A stretch of 64,000 bases of DNA from Frateuria hangzhouensis (lineage in GTDB: Bacteria; Pseudomonadota; Gammaproteobacteria; Xanthomonadales; Rhodanobacteraceae): NCBI RefSeq assembly GCF_026410505.1, contig NZ_JAPMIU010000002.1:310001-374000 (forward strand), written 5' to 3'. Positions 44,242 to 53,740 of the stretch are shown one piece after another. Below the pieces are notes generated by a model. The model did not search any database and was not told where the DNA came from. It saw only the letters and a program-made list of their open reading frames with translations. Each line of letters begins with the position of its first letter. The first letter of the stretch is position 1. The position numbers were made by a program, and so were the translations under genes.

Positions 44242-47037
44242 ATGTACCGCAACCGCATTTCCGTGACGATCCTCGCCGCCGCGATCGCCGCGGCCTTTGC
44301 CCCGGCGTACGCCCAGGACGCGGCGGTCCCTGCCGATACCGCCCAGCCGGCCACCGACGCTACCCAGGCCGACCCGGCCAAAGCGGACGGGCAGGATTCC
44401 ACCGAGCGCCAGTCCGGCGAACGCGTGGTCAACCTGTCGCAGGTCACTGTCACACCGCTGCGCCAGAGTCTGGAAAGCGCCCAGTCGCTCAAGCGCGACG
44501 CGCGCATGGTGGTCGATTCGATCGTCGCCGAGGACATCGGCAAGCTGCCCGACAACAGCGTGGCCGACGCCATGCAGCGCATCACCGGCGTGCAGATCGC
44601 GCAGGGTTTCCAGGGCGAGACCAGCTCGGTGGTGGTGCGCGGCCTGCCCAACGTGGTCACCACGCTCAACGGCCGCGAGATCTTCAGTGGCGTGGGCCGC
44701 GCCTTCGCCTTCCAGAACCTGCCGGCCACCGCGGTCAAGACGATCAAGGTCTACAAGAGCAGCGAGGCGAGCCTGCCTGACGGCGGCATCGCCGGCGTGG
44801 TCGACATGCAGCTCTACCGCCCGTTCGACTTCGACGGACCGAAGGCCGCGGTGACCTACACCGCTACCCACAGCAAATACGGCGGCCGCACCGATCCCAA
44901 CTTCAGCGTGCTGTTGAGCGACCGCTGGCAGACCGGCATCGGCGAGATCGGCGCCCTGGTCAACGGCAGCTTCATGGCGCAGCACTATCAATACAACGCA
45001 GTGTGGGGCGACTTCCCGAAGCTGCTGACCGATGGCACGGGCGAGCCGATCCGCACCGACGCGGGCAACCTGATCGCCGCGCCCAACGGTTTCGGTGCCG
45101 ACTACAACATCGGCTACCGCCAGCGCCCCGAGCTGAACTATGCGTTGCAGTGGAAACCCAACGACAGCACCGAGTTCTATGTCGAAGGCCTGTACGACTG
45201 GGTCTCGGACGACTACAACCAGCCGTTCTTCTTTTCCTTCCCGGTCGGCGCGGTATCGCCCAGCAGCCTGGCCGTCACCGACAACTGCTACGCCAACCAG
45301 CTCACCGGCGCGCCGTTCGAGGGCCAGACCATCTGCGACGCCGCCAGCGGCAGCTGGACCGGCAACACCTACGCGGCCACCAGCACCCAGGCGCACGTGC
45401 AGCACGGTCGCGACATGCAGCATTCGGTCGGCGTGAAGTGGCAGGGCGACCGGCTGCGGCTGAGTTCGGACGTGTCCTACGGCAGCACCGCGTTCGACGA
45501 CAACACCTTCATCGTCGATACCTTCCTGGCCGGTCCGGTGACCACGATCTGGAGCGGCACCGCCGGCAACCAGACCAACTGGTCGCTGGGCGGCAGCCAG
45601 CAGCTCGATCCGGGCAGCTACTACCTGAACGGCCTGTTCCAGACCTGGCACACCGAGCGCGGCAAGCAGTTCGCCTGGCGCGGCGACGGCAACCTGGATA
45701 TCAACGGCAGCTTCTTCAGCTACCTGGATTTCGGCCTGCGCTATGCCGACCACAAGGCCGAGTACGTCGGCAGCGTGGAGATCTCCACGCCGCCGCCCGG
45801 CGGCGCCGGCACCGGCAACATCACCGAGACGCCGAACCCGGCCAACCTGGTCACCGCACGGTTCCCGGACGGCTATTTCTGCTCGATGCCGACCACCTCG
45901 GCGATCCCGATGTCGTGGCTGACCGGCTGCTTCAATTACCTGACCGACAATGCCGACGCCATCCGCAACCTGTACGGGCTGCCCTCGGGCCTGGCCGCGG
46001 AAAACCCGGGCCGCTATTACCACATCGACGAGAAGACCTTCGCCGGCTACCTGCAGGCGGCCTACGACACGTCCGTGTTCGGACTGCGCGCCGACGGCCT
46101 GATGGGTATGCGCGTGGAGCGCATCAAGCGCAACCTCGATGCGTTCTCGTTCAACGCAGCCACCAGCATCTACACGCCGTTGTCGGTCGACACCAGCGAG
46201 CCGGTGTACCTGCCTAACCTGAGCTTCAACCTGCATTTCACCGACGCGCTGCAGATGCGCCTGGTGGCCGCCAAGACCGTCAGCTACCCGGGCTTCGGCC
46301 AGCTCAACCCGTCGATCTCGCTCAACCCCGGCACGATCAACCGCGCCGGCGTCGCCGCCAGCGGCAATCCCAACCTCGAGCCGATCAAGTCGACCAACTA
46401 CGACGCCTCGCTGGAGTGGTACTTCTCGCCGTCCGGCTACGTCAGCGGCGGCGTGTTCTACCGTGACATCACCGGCTACATCCAGAACTACGTGACCGAC
46501 GTGACCATCAACGGCGAGGCCTACCAGCTGTCCTCCCCGCAGAGCGCCGGCAGCGGCCACCTGGACGGCGCCGAGGTGGCCTACCAGCAGTTCTTCGACT
46601 TCCTGCCCGGCGCGCTCAGCGGCCTGGGCGTGCAGCTCAACTACACCTACATCGAAGGTTCCACCCGCTCGCCGCAGTTCATCGGCGGACCGGTCGTGGT
46701 CTCGCCGCTGCAGAACGTCTCCAAGAACAACTACAACGCGGTGTTGATGTACGAGAAGTACGGCTTCTCGGCTCGGCTGGCCTACAACTACCGCAGCCGC
46801 TACATCGACTTCTTCACCCAGCCGACAGTGGCCGGCAACTACGACGAGATCGAGCCGGCCAACCGCCTGGACCTGTCCATCGGCTACGACATCAACCCGC
46901 ACGCGACGGTGGTGCTGTCGGCGACCAACCTGACCGGCGAGGACCTGCACCAGTACTGGGGCGACGGCAACACGCGCCCGCGCGACATCCGCTATCAGGA
47001 CCGTACCGTCGGCGTAGGCGTGCGCTTCCAGCTTTGA
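44242..47037 (+). CDS. TonB-dependent outer-membrane receptor, carbohydrate type
   Basis: A 931-residue outer-membrane transporter. A signal peptide (about 1-24, ending Y-A-Q) and a long acidic Ala-rich linker precede the plug domain: 'DIGKLPDNSVADAMQRITGV', 'VVRGLPNVVTTLNGREIFSG', 'VYKSSEASLPDGGIAGVVDM'. The barrel follows and ends in the outer-membrane C-terminal Phe-x-Leu pattern ('VGVRFQL'). This style (TonB-Xanth-Caul) is common for oligosaccharide import in Xanthomonadales. Gene context points to plant cell-wall glycans. A strong terminator follows immediately. Confidence 0.93.
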   Translation: MYRNRISVTILAAAIAAAFAPAYAQDAAVPADTAQPATDATQADPAKADGQDSTERQSGERVVNLSQVTVTPLRQSLESAQSLKRDARMVVDSIVAEDIGKLPDNSVADAMQRITGVQIAQGFQGETSSVVVRGLPNVVTTLNGREIFSGVGRAFAFQNLPATAVKTIKVYKSSEASLPDGGIAGVVDMQLYRPFDFDGPKAAVTYTATHSKYGGRTDPNFSVLLSDRWQTGIGEIGALVNGSFMAQHYQYNAVWGDFPKLLTDGTGEPIRTDAGNLIAAPNGFGADYNIGYRQRPELNYALQWKPNDSTEFYVEGLYDWVSDDYNQPFFFSFPVGAVSPSSLAVTDNCYANQLTGAPFEGQTICDAASGSWTGNTYAATSTQAHVQHGRDMQHSVGVKWQGDRLRLSSDVSYGSTAFDDNTFIVDTFLAGPVTTIWSGTAGNQTNWSLGGSQQLDPGSYYLNGLFQTWHTERGKQFAWRGDGNLDINGSFFSYLDFGLRYADHKAEYVGSVEISTPPPGGAGTGNITETPNPANLVTARFPDGYFCSMPTTSAIPMSWLTGCFNYLTDNADAIRNLYGLPSGLAAENPGRYYHIDEKTFAGYLQAAYDTSVFGLRADGLMGMRVERIKRNLDAFSFNAATSIYTPLSVDTSEPVYLPNLSFNLHFTDALQMRLVAAKTVSYPGFGQLNPSISLNPGTINRAGVAASGNPNLEPIKSTNYDASLEWYFSPSGYVSGGVFYRDITGYIQNYVTDVTINGEAYQLSSPQSAGSGHLDGAEVAYQQFFDFLPGALSGLGVQLNYTYIEGSTRSPQFIGGPVVVSPLQNVSKNNYNAVLMYEKYGFSARLAYNYRSRYIDFFTQPTVAGNYDEIEPANRLDLSIGYDINPHATVVLSATNLTGEDLHQYWGDGNTRPRDIRYQDRTVGVGVRFQL

Positions 47038-47041
47038 GCGG

Positions 47042-47097
47042 GGCGGAGCGACGGCGGCGGCACCTCCCCGCCCACCGTCGTCGCTCTGCCTTTTTTT
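47042..47097 (+). terminator. intrinsic terminator after the TonB receptor gene
   Basis: A 16-base stem (47042-47057 and 47075-47090) that pairs throughout with two G-U pairs is followed by seven T residues, five bases after the receptor stop. Confidence 0.92.
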
Positions 47098-47289
47098 GCG
47101 GGGTCGACAAAGCGAGTCGTCATTCCCGCGAACGCCGGAATCCATGTCGACTGCGCCACCTGCCACCTGCCACACGGCTGACCGGCCCTGGCTGCAAGTA
47201 CCCGCCACGTTTCGCGGGAGTGGCCCCACGGGACAATTCGTCCGCGTTCCCACACGCGCATGTGTTTCGCCCATGACGTCGGAGATTTC

Positions 47290-48855
47290 ATGAAACGTTC
47301 GCTGGCTCTTTCCCTCGCGCTCGTCCTGGCCTGCCTCGGTATGGCCGCCGCAGCCTCCGCGCCGCCGTCCACGCGTGGGCAGGTACTGGCCGATGGCGTG
47401 GGTTACGTCTCCGTGGTGCGCCTGGCCCACCAGCCGGATGCTGCCGCCAACGGACGCATGCTGATGGTGTTCGAGCGCGACGGCAGGGACGGCGTCCCCC
47501 TGTACGAAAGCCGCGACGGCGGCGCGCACTGGCGTTTCCTCGCCAACGTCACCGACCAGGCGCACGGCGGCGATCCACGCTGGCAACTGCGGTGGCAACC
47601 GCACCTTTCCGAGCTGGCGCATCCCAGCGCCGACCTGCCGGCGGGGACGCTGCTGCTGGCCGCCAACGCCACCGGCGACGATGCGCAGGGCCGCCTGGTC
47701 GCCGAGGACCTGCAGCTGTATGCGTCCACCGATGGCGGGCGCAGCTGGCGCTACCGCGGCTCGATCGTCAAGGGCGGCGGCAACCCCGGCGACAAGGACA
47801 ACCATGGCGTGTGGGAGCCCAACGTCCACCGCCTCGACGACGGCCGGCTGGTGGCCTACTACTCCAGCGAAGGCCACAAGGAAGCGGGCTACAACCAGCT
47901 GCTCGCGCACAAGGTATCCGCCGACGGCGGTCGCCACTGGGGCGGGGAAAAGGTCGACGTGGCCATTCCCGGCGGCGTCGAGCGCCCGGGCATGACCGTA
48001 GTCGATCGCCTGCCCGACGGCAGCTACGTGATGAGCTACGAGGACATCGACGGCCCGCGCAACGGGCAGGTGTATCTGAAGTTCAGCGCCGACGGGCTGG
48101 ATTGGGGCAATCCGCACGAGCGCGGCACGCCGGTGCGCACCGCGGCCGGCGCGTGGCCGGCCGCTTCGCCGATCGTGCGCTGGCTGCCCTGGCGCGGCGG
48201 CCCGGGCGTGATCGCGGTGCTGGCCGAGCGCGCCGGCGGCGACGGCGATCCGTCCGGGCGCAGCCTTTACTGGAACAACGACGGCGGGCGCGGACCCTGG
48301 TGGGAGGCCGAGGCGCCGGTGCAGAAACTCACGGGCAACATCCATGCAGGCTGGACGCAGGCGCTGCTGGCGATGCCCGGCGACCGCCTGTGGCACGCCA
48401 CTACGTCCTCGACCGCCGCCGATCCATCGGACGCGCGCAAGAACATCGTCATGTATGCCGAGGCGCCGGCCCGCTTCGATCGCTACGAAGCCGAGGATGC
48501 CGCGCGGGAATGGTCCGTGCGCATCGGCGACGCAACCGCATCCAACGGCGCCAAGGCGCGCATGGCCTCCGCGCCCGGCGGAAAGCTCACCTTCCCCGTG
48601 CACGTGCAGGTTGGGGGCAGCTATCGCGCCACGGTCCGCTGGCAGGATCTCGGCTACACGCCGGCGCTGCCGGTGTTGCGCGTCAACGGCACCGCCTGGG
48701 AAACCGCCGATCGTGTGGACCGCGACGGCTGGCACGTGGCCACCGCCAGCGGCCGCCTGCGCGAGGGCGACAACACGGTGGTGCTGGAGGGCGCCCGGCG
48801 TCCAGCCGACGTGGATTACGTGCAGCTGGATCCGGCCTCGCCACCCAGGTCATGA
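47290..48855 (+). CDS. secreted BNR-repeat (sialidase-fold) protein with C-terminal carbohydrate-binding domain
   Basis: A 521-residue exported protein (signal peptide about 1-22). Asp-box (BNR) motifs of the S-x-D-x-G-x-x-W type appear near 74-81 ('SRDGGAHW'), 146-153 ('STDGGRSW') and 210-217 ('SADGGRHW'), building a beta-propeller. The last ~130 residues ('RYEAEDAAREW' to 'VLEGARRPADVDYVQLDP') are a CBM6/35-like domain. It may be an exo-acting glycosidase such as a GH93-type arabinanase rather than a true sialidase; that is inferred from the GH43 neighbour. The start at 47290 follows GGAG. Confidence 0.78.
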   Translation: MKRSLALSLALVLACLGMAAAASAPPSTRGQVLADGVGYVSVVRLAHQPDAAANGRMLMVFERDGRDGVPLYESRDGGAHWRFLANVTDQAHGGDPRWQLRWQPHLSELAHPSADLPAGTLLLAANATGDDAQGRLVAEDLQLYASTDGGRSWRYRGSIVKGGGNPGDKDNHGVWEPNVHRLDDGRLVAYYSSEGHKEAGYNQLLAHKVSADGGRHWGGEKVDVAIPGGVERPGMTVVDRLPDGSYVMSYEDIDGPRNGQVYLKFSADGLDWGNPHERGTPVRTAAGAWPAASPIVRWLPWRGGPGVIAVLAERAGGDGDPSGRSLYWNNDGGRGPWWEAEAPVQKLTGNIHAGWTQALLAMPGDRLWHATTSSTAADPSDARKNIVMYAEAPARFDRYEAEDAAREWSVRIGDATASNGAKARMASAPGGKLTFPVHVQVGGSYRATVRWQDLGYTPALPVLRVNGTAWETADRVDRDGWHVATASGRLREGDNTVVLEGARRPADVDYVQLDPASPPRS

Positions 48856-48928
48856 GGCGCAAACGGCCGCTGCACTGAACGCTATCCTGCGTGCCGGAGG
48901 CCGGCACGCCGCACCACACGGAAACACC

Positions 48929-49936
48929 ATGCCAACCATCCGTCGACGTTGCTTCCTCGCCTGCCTGGTCCTCCTGCTCGCCGGTCTCCAGGCACACGCG
49001 GCCAACGTGCAGGACTACGCGCAGCCGCTGCTGCCGTCGGGGCCTGACCCGTGGGTGGTCCAGCGCGACGGCGTCTACTACTACACCAGCACCACCCGCG
49101 ACCGCATCGAACTGCGCAAGACCCGCGACCTGCGCCGGCTGGCACAGGCCACGCCGGTGGTGGTGTGGCGCGCGCCCGCGCAGGGGCCGGCCTCGACTTC
49201 GGTGTGGGCGCCGGAGCTGCACTTCGTGCAAGGCAAGTGGTACCTGTATTTCACCGCCGCGGAGGCAGGACACGACGACGATGCCCACCGGCACGTGTTC
49301 GTGCTGGAGAACGCCTCGTCCGATCCCACCCGTGGGCAGTGGGTGGAGCGCGGCATGCTCCAGACCGACTACACCGGCATCGACGGCACCGTGTTCGAGC
49401 ACCGCGGGCGCTGGTATTTCGTCTATTCGGCCTATGTCGACGACCACAGTGACCTGGTGATCGCGCCGATGGCCGACCCCTGGACGCTCGCCGCGCCGCA
49501 AGTGGACATCGCCGCGCCCACCTACGACTGGGAGATGCAGGGCGGGCGCAAGATCCTCGAAGGGCCTGAATTCCTGCGCGGGCCGGACGGCACGGTGTTC
49601 CTGAGCTACTCGGCCAGTGCGTGCTGGTCCGACCACTACGCACTGGGCCTGCTCCAGGCGGACGCCGGCGCCGACCTGCTCGATCCGGAGTCCTGGAAGA
49701 AATCGCCGCGCCCGGTGTTCGCCAGCTCGCCGCGCCACGGCATCTACGCCCCCGGCCACAACGGCTTCTTCAAGGACCCGGAAGGACGCGACTGGATCAT
49801 CTACCACGCCAACGGCGGGCCGGACTGGAAATGCACCGCCCGCCGCGCGCCACGTATCCAGCCGATCGGGTGGACCGCGGAGGGCAGGCCGGACTTCGGT
49901 GAACCGGGAGCGCCGCCGCAAAAGCTCGAACCGTAG
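48929..49936 (+). CDS. secreted GH43-family glycoside hydrolase
   Basis: A 335-residue five-bladed propeller enzyme with signal peptide (about 1-24). GH43 catalytic triad positions are visible: base Asp in 'PSGPDPWVVQRDG' (near 39), pKa-modulating Asp in 'YTGIDGTVFEHRG' (near 150) and acid Glu in 'ILEGPEFLRGPDG' (near 212). Members act on arabinan, xylan or galactan side chains. It follows the BNR protein by 73 bases, probably on one transcript. A family B repeat abuts its stop. Confidence 0.9.
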   Translation: MPTIRRRCFLACLVLLLAGLQAHAANVQDYAQPLLPSGPDPWVVQRDGVYYYTSTTRDRIELRKTRDLRRLAQATPVVVWRAPAQGPASTSVWAPELHFVQGKWYLYFTAAEAGHDDDAHRHVFVLENASSDPTRGQWVERGMLQTDYTGIDGTVFEHRGRWYFVYSAYVDDHSDLVIAPMADPWTLAAPQVDIAAPTYDWEMQGGRKILEGPEFLRGPDGTVFLSYSASACWSDHYALGLLQADAGADLLDPESWKKSPRPVFASSPRHGIYAPGHNGFFKDPEGRDWIIYHANGGPDWKCTARRAPRIQPIGWTAEGRPDFGEPGAPPQKLEP

Positions 49937-49992
49937 GTGGGCTTCGGCCCGCCGGGGTCGATCGAAGCGGTGGGCTGAAGCCCACCCTGCGC
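49934..49992. repeat. palindrome, family B copy 3
   Basis: Imperfect arms 49934-49955 and 49969-49992 at the 3' end of the GH43 gene; the left arm overlaps the stop codon. Confidence 0.75.
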
Positions 49993-50196
49993 CTGGCTGG
50001 TAGCGACGTCTCCGGGTCCGGCCGCGCCGGGCCGGCCGCCAGGGCAGCGACGACGCACACGCGACGTAACCTAGCCGGCCCCTTCACGGCCCGGGCTGAT
50101 ACTGAATGGCGCCAAAGCGGGCTCGACGTAAGTCGACCGCCGCAATGGAGTTGCTGCTTCGCCATTGGCCATCGGCCTGCAAGGGAGGAACCACGC

Positions 50197-50403
50197 ATGA
50201 ACGCAGTCTTCGCGATCACCACCCCCCGCAATCCATCCAAATGGGGCCGGCTGTCCGCACCCGTGGACCCGGAAGAGACCCAGGTCTGCATGCGCGCGCA
50301 ATCGATCCTGTCCGGCGGCGACGTCGGGCAATGCCCGCCGCTGGACCTGCGGCAGGCCCGCGACGTGCTGGCCTGGTACCACCCGGCATTGATCGGTAGC
50401 TGA
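50197..50403 (+). CDS. small protein of unknown function
   Basis: A possible 68-residue soluble protein, not recognised. The case for it is a good GGGAGGAA ribosome binding site seven bases before the ATG and an otherwise empty position between the GH43 gene and the membrane-protein genes. The sequence has two Cys residues and ends 'DVLAWYHPALIGS'. No membrane segment or signal peptide is visible. It may be spurious. Confidence 0.45.
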   Translation: MNAVFAITTPRNPSKWGRLSAPVDPEETQVCMRAQSILSGGDVGQCPPLDLRQARDVLAWYHPALIGS

Positions 50404-50488
50404 TGCCGTGCGCCTACGCCCTCTCCCCGGTATTGCGCCGGAAGAGAGAGACAGGCCGGGCGAATTTCGTTTGCGGCAGTGGGTGCGC

Positions 50489-50899
50489 TCAGCCGGCCAG
50501 CGAGGTGGCCAGTCCAAACGCGATCGCCATCACCGCCGCCACGGCCATGCAGGCGCTGGTGGGACGGATGCGGCGGGCGTCCAGGCGGGGCGTCAGCCGC
50601 CACAGCAGCAAGGCCCCGGCGAGCATGTCCACCACCAGCGCCAGGCGTAGCGCGCCGGAACTCAGCAGCGGGGCGTAGGGCGGTTGCAGGTGGCCTTCGT
50701 AGGCGGCCACGGCGGCTATCAGCAGCATGCCCAGCAGCGTCCATGCCAGGCAGGCCAGGTAGACCCGGTTGAACACCACGTTGGCGCGTTCGGACCAGCG
50801 CAGCACGGGCCACGCCACCAGTGTGGCGAGCAGTGCGCCGATCGAGCCGTAGAGCACCCACCAGAGCAGGGCGCTGAGCAGGGCGAGCAGGTTTTGCAT
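50489..50899 (-). CDS. small membrane protein of unknown function
   Basis: A 136-residue protein with about four predicted membrane helices ('ALLWWVLYGSIGALLATLVAW', here near 9-29, plus later segments). I do not recognise a family. Its ATG shares one base with the stop of the Mpo1-like gene upstream (TGATG), so the two are probably cotranslated. The start at 50899 fits that junction and begins directly at the first membrane segment. Confidence 0.68.
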   Translation of the reverse strand: MQNLLALLSALLWWVLYGSIGALLATLVAWPVLRWSERANVVFNRVYLACLAWTLLGMLLIAAVAAYEGHLQPPYAPLLSSGALRLALVVDMLAGALLLWRLTPRLDARRIRPTSACMAVAAVMAIAFGLATSLAG

Positions 50900-51369
50900 C
50901 AGTTTTCCGTGTGGACGCCGAGCTTGCGCAGCAGTTTTGCCATCAGCCAGGCAGGACCGACCAACAGGTAGGAGAGGTCGGTGAGGAAGCTGGGCCGGTG
51001 GCCTTCGAACTTGTGGCCGATGAACTGGCCGACCCAGGCCGCCACGAACACCGCGATGGCGACCCAGCGCAGCCGCACTTGCCCGAGCAGCTCGAACAGC
51101 CAGGCGGTGAGCAGCGCCAGCAGCACGAACGTAACCAGCAGCGCGCCACCGAGCCGGTGCGAATGCTTCCAGTACCAGCCGAACGCCAGCACCATCGCGA
51201 ACACCGCCCAGGCACCGGGCTTGAGCCAGGCGCTGGGCACCGGCACGGTCCACAGCAGCGCCACCACCGTCCACACGATCGGCGGCACGCAGATCCAGTG
51301 GATCACCTGGTTGACCGGATTGCGGTGGTCGGCGCTATAGCCGTCGAGCCAGCTCTGCATGCTGCGCAT
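50899..51369 (-). CDS. Mpo1-like/DUF962 membrane protein
   Basis: A 156-residue protein with four or five membrane segments. 'HRNPVNQVIHWICVPPIVW' at the N-terminus and 'GQFIGHKFEGHRPSF' near 115 carry the conserved His residues of the DUF962/Mpo1 family. Yeast Mpo1 is an Fe(II) dioxygenase that shortens 2-hydroxy fatty acids; whether this bacterial relative does so is not known. It is translationally coupled to the small membrane protein downstream. Confidence 0.87.
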   Translation of the reverse strand: MRSMQSWLDGYSADHRNPVNQVIHWICVPPIVWTVVALLWTVPVPSAWLKPGAWAVFAMVLAFGWYWKHSHRLGGALLVTFVLLALLTAWLFELLGQVRLRWVAIAVFVAAWVGQFIGHKFEGHRPSFLTDLSYLLVGPAWLMAKLLRKLGVHTEN

Positions 51370-51392
51370 GGCGTTGCCCCCTCGTCAGTGGC

Positions 51393-52289
51393 TCAGTCGA
51401 GCCGGATCCCGGCCAATCGCTCCAGCGCCTCGGCGTATTTGGCGCGGGTGCGTTCGATGATCGGCCCGGGCACATGCGGCCCGGGTGCGGTCTTGTTCCA
51501 GTCCAGCGTTTCCAGGTAGTCGCGCACGAACTGCTTGTCGTAGCTGGGCGGGCTGATGCCGGTGGCGTATTCCTCGGCCGGCCAGAAGCGCGAGGAGTCG
51601 GGGGTGAGCATCTCGTCCATCACGTATAGCGTGCCGTCGGCGTCGGTGCCGAACTCGAACTTGGTGTCGGCGATGATGATGCCGCGCTCGGCCGCGTAGG
51701 CGGCGGCCCAGCGGTAGATCGCCAGCGTGGCGTCGCGCACCTTTTCGGCCAGTTCGCGGCCCACCGTGTCGACCACCGCGTCGAAGCTGACGTTCTCGTC
51801 GTGGTCGCCCACCGCGGCCTTGGTCGAGGGTGTGAAGATCGGTTCGGGCAGCTGCTGTGCCTGTTTCAATCCCGGCGGCAGCGCAATGCCGCAGACCTTG
51901 CCGGTGGCCTGGTAATCCTTCCAGCCCGAGCCGATCAGGTAGCCGCGCGCGATCGCCTCGACCGGCACCGGCTTGAGCCGCCGCGTCACCACCGCGCGGC
52001 CGGCATAGAGGGACAGGTCGGTGCCGTCGGGCAGCACCTCGCCCAGCGGCACTTCGAGCAGGTGGTTGGGGATGATGTGCGCGGTCTTGTCGAACCAGAA
52101 ATTGGAGATCTGCGTGAGCATCTCGCCCTTGCCGGGGATCGGATCGGGCAGCACCACGTCGAAGGCGGACAGGCGGTCGCTGGCGACGATCAGCAGGCGG
52201 TCATCGGAGAGTGCGTAGACGTCGCGCACCTTGCCGCGGTGGATCAGCTCCAGGCCGGGCAGGTTCGATTGCAGCAGGGTGGTGGGCAC
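51393..52289 (-). CDS. purC: phosphoribosylaminoimidazole-succinocarboxamide synthase
   Basis: A 298-residue SAICAR synthetase of the longer type. '[11 protein letters not shown]' near 17, '[20 protein letters not shown]' near 36, '[21 protein letters not shown]' near 114 and '[13 protein letters not shown]' near 207 are diagnostic. It joins aspartate to CAIR in de novo purine synthesis. The start is a GTG at 52289; from memory, Xanthomonas homologues begin at the same place (x-T-T-L-L-Q-S). It is divergent from the cytochrome gene, with a family B palindrome between. Confidence 0.96.
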   Translation of the reverse strand: MPTTLLQSNLPGLELIHRGKVRDVYALSDDRLLIVASDRLSAFDVVLPDPIPGKGEMLTQISNFWFDKTAHIIPNHLLEVPLGEVLPDGTDLSLYAGRAVVTRRLKPVPVEAIARGYLIGSGWKDYQATGKVCGIALPPGLKQAQQLPEPIFTPSTKAAVGDHDENVSFDAVVDTVGRELAEKVRDATLAIYRWAAAYAAERGIIIADTKFEFGTDADGTLYVMDEMLTPDSSRFWPAEEYATGISPPSYDKQFVRDYLETLDWNKTAPGPHVPGPIIERTRAKYAEALERLAGIRLD

Positions 52290-52338
52290 GATGCGATCCG
52301 CCGTCGAAGGTGGGAAAGCGGCCTATTCTAGCGAGTCC

Positions 52339-52396
52339 CCGCGGGGGTGGGCTTCAGCCCACCGTGCACCAAGGTGGGCTGAAGCCCACCCCGCGG
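52339..52396. repeat. palindrome, family B copy 4
   Basis: Arms 52339-52363 and 52373-52396 are nearly perfect complements with a short loop. Unlike the other copies it lies between divergent genes (purC and the cytochrome gene), upstream of both starts. Confidence 0.85.
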
Positions 52397-52467
52397 CGCG
52401 CGGCCAGGCGGCGCGGCGCTGCTAGAATCCCGCCTTCCGGGAATCCATCTCGCTGTACGCCTTGCCG

Positions 52468-52779
52468 ATGCGACTCGTTCTGTTCGCGGTGCTGTTGGCC
52501 GCTGCCCTGCCTGCGCTCGCCGCCGGTCCCGTCCGGCCCGCTCGCCTGGGCCTGTGTGCCGCCTGCCATGGGCCCACCGGCATCGCCCAGATGCCCGGCG
52601 CGCCCAATCTGGCCGGCCAGCGGCTGGATTACCTGCGCAATGCGCTGGCGCAATACCGCGACGGCCGCCGCGACGTGGCCGTGATGCGCGCGGCGATCGG
52701 CCCGGTCAGCGACGCCGAGCTGGACGCGCTGGCGCGCTGGTACAGCGCGCAGGCACCGGCCGTGCAGGCGCAGCCATGA
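52468..52779 (+). CDS. small exported cytochrome c (c553-like)
   Basis: A 103-residue protein with signal peptide (to about A-L-A-A, residue 19) and a single haem site '[20 protein letters not shown]', giving C-x-x-C-H and a nearby Met ('AQMPG') as possible axial ligand. '[21 protein letters not shown]' is typical of cytochrome c553/c4-like domains. It would carry electrons in the periplasm. A TTG six bases upstream is an alternative start. Its stop overlaps the start of the DjlA-like gene (ATGA). Confidence 0.9.
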   Translation: MRLVLFAVLLAAALPALAAGPVRPARLGLCAACHGPTGIAQMPGAPNLAGQRLDYLRNALAQYRDGRRDVAVMRAAIGPVSDAELDALARWYSAQAPAVQAQP

Positions 52780-53582
52780 ATCTGTCCTCCACGCTGATCC
52801 TGGCCTTCGTCGGCCTGGTGCTCGGCCACGGCATCCCCGGCGCGATCGTCGGCGCCGCGATCGGCTTCGTCATCGACAGCCTGCGCCAGAGCCAGCGCTA
52901 CCGCACCACACCCGAGGCCGGCGGCTTCATCGGGCCGCTGTTCGCGCTGCTCGGTGCCGTGGCCAAATCGGACGGGCGCGTGTCCGAGGCCGAGATCGCC
53001 GTGGCCGAGCGGCTGATGACGCGCATGGGGCTGTCCGGCGAGCAGCGCAAGGAGGCCATCGCCAGCTTCAACCGCGGCAAGCAGCCCGAGTTCGACGTCA
53101 CCCCGGCGATCGACGGCCTGCGCCAGTGGGTCGGCATGCGCCGCGACCACGCCTTCCCGGTGTTGGACGTGGTGATCGAGACGGTCATCGCCGAGGGCAA
53201 CCCGCCGCCGGAGAAAATGGCGATCCTGCGCCAGCTCGCCTTCGCACTGCGCATCAGCGACATGGAGCTGATGGCGCTGATGGCGATGAAGGGCTACGCC
53301 TGGAACGCCGGCGCGGGCGACCGCCGCCGCGGCCCGGGCGCCGGTGGCGGCTACGTGCCGCCGCGGCGCAACACCCACGGGCCCGATCCGTACACCGTGC
53401 TCGGCGTCCAGCGCAGTGCGGACGAGCGCACCGTCAAGCGCGCCTACCGCAAGCTGATCTCCGAACACCATCCCGATCGCCTGGGCGACCTGCCCGAAGC
53501 CATGCGCAAGCAGGCCGAGGCGCGCGCCAGCGAGATCAACGCGGCGTACGAGCGGGTCAAGGCGGAGAAAGGTTTCAAATAG
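52776..53582 (+). CDS. djlA: DjlA-like membrane-anchored DnaJ cochaperone
   Basis: A 268-residue protein with the DjlA layout: a single N-terminal membrane anchor with Gly-rich helix ('[20 protein letters not shown]'), a TerB-like helical domain ('[20 protein letters not shown]', about 48-150), a Gly/Arg linker and a C-terminal J domain ('[20 protein letters not shown]', with the H-P-D in '[10 protein letters not shown]'). It would stimulate DnaK at the membrane. The start overlaps the cytochrome stop by four bases. Confidence 0.92.
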   Translation: MNLSSTLILAFVGLVLGHGIPGAIVGAAIGFVIDSLRQSQRYRTTPEAGGFIGPLFALLGAVAKSDGRVSEAEIAVAERLMTRMGLSGEQRKEAIASFNRGKQPEFDVTPAIDGLRQWVGMRRDHAFPVLDVVIETVIAEGNPPPEKMAILRQLAFALRISDMELMALMAMKGYAWNAGAGDRRRGPGAGGGYVPPRRNTHGPDPYTVLGVQRSADERTVKRAYRKLISEHHPDRLGDLPEAMRKQAEARASEINAAYERVKAEKGFK

Positions 53583-53614
53583 GCGGCGCTCGCCCCACCG
53601 GCGCCACTAACGCA

Positions 53615-53710
53615 CCGTTCGCCCTGAGCGTAGGTCCGCAGGGCCGAAGTCGAAGGGCATCGCGCCCCACCGGCCCTTCGACTTCGCTGCGCTACGCTCA
53701 GGGCGAACGG
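53615..53710. repeat. inverted repeat, family C copy 1
   Basis: Imperfect arms 53615-53658 and 53673-53710 (core CTTCGACTTCGCTGCGCTAC in one arm) between djlA and rpe. The other copy is at 59111, in the opposite arm order. Confidence 0.8.
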
Positions 53711-53740
53711 CTGGAAATCCACACCCACGCAGGCCCCGGC

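Noticed and set aside
44236-48735. A 1499-codon open frame on the minus strand
   Set aside because: It is antisense to the TonB receptor and the BNR protein, both of which have strong motifs, ribosome binding sites and signal peptides. Long antisense frames are expected in high-GC DNA, and its sequence is low-complexity without recognisable domains.
47290-48855. A true sialidase
   Set aside because: Asp boxes show only the propeller fold. I did not find the Arg triad and nucleophilic Tyr pattern with confidence, and the neighbours point to plant cell-wall glycans.
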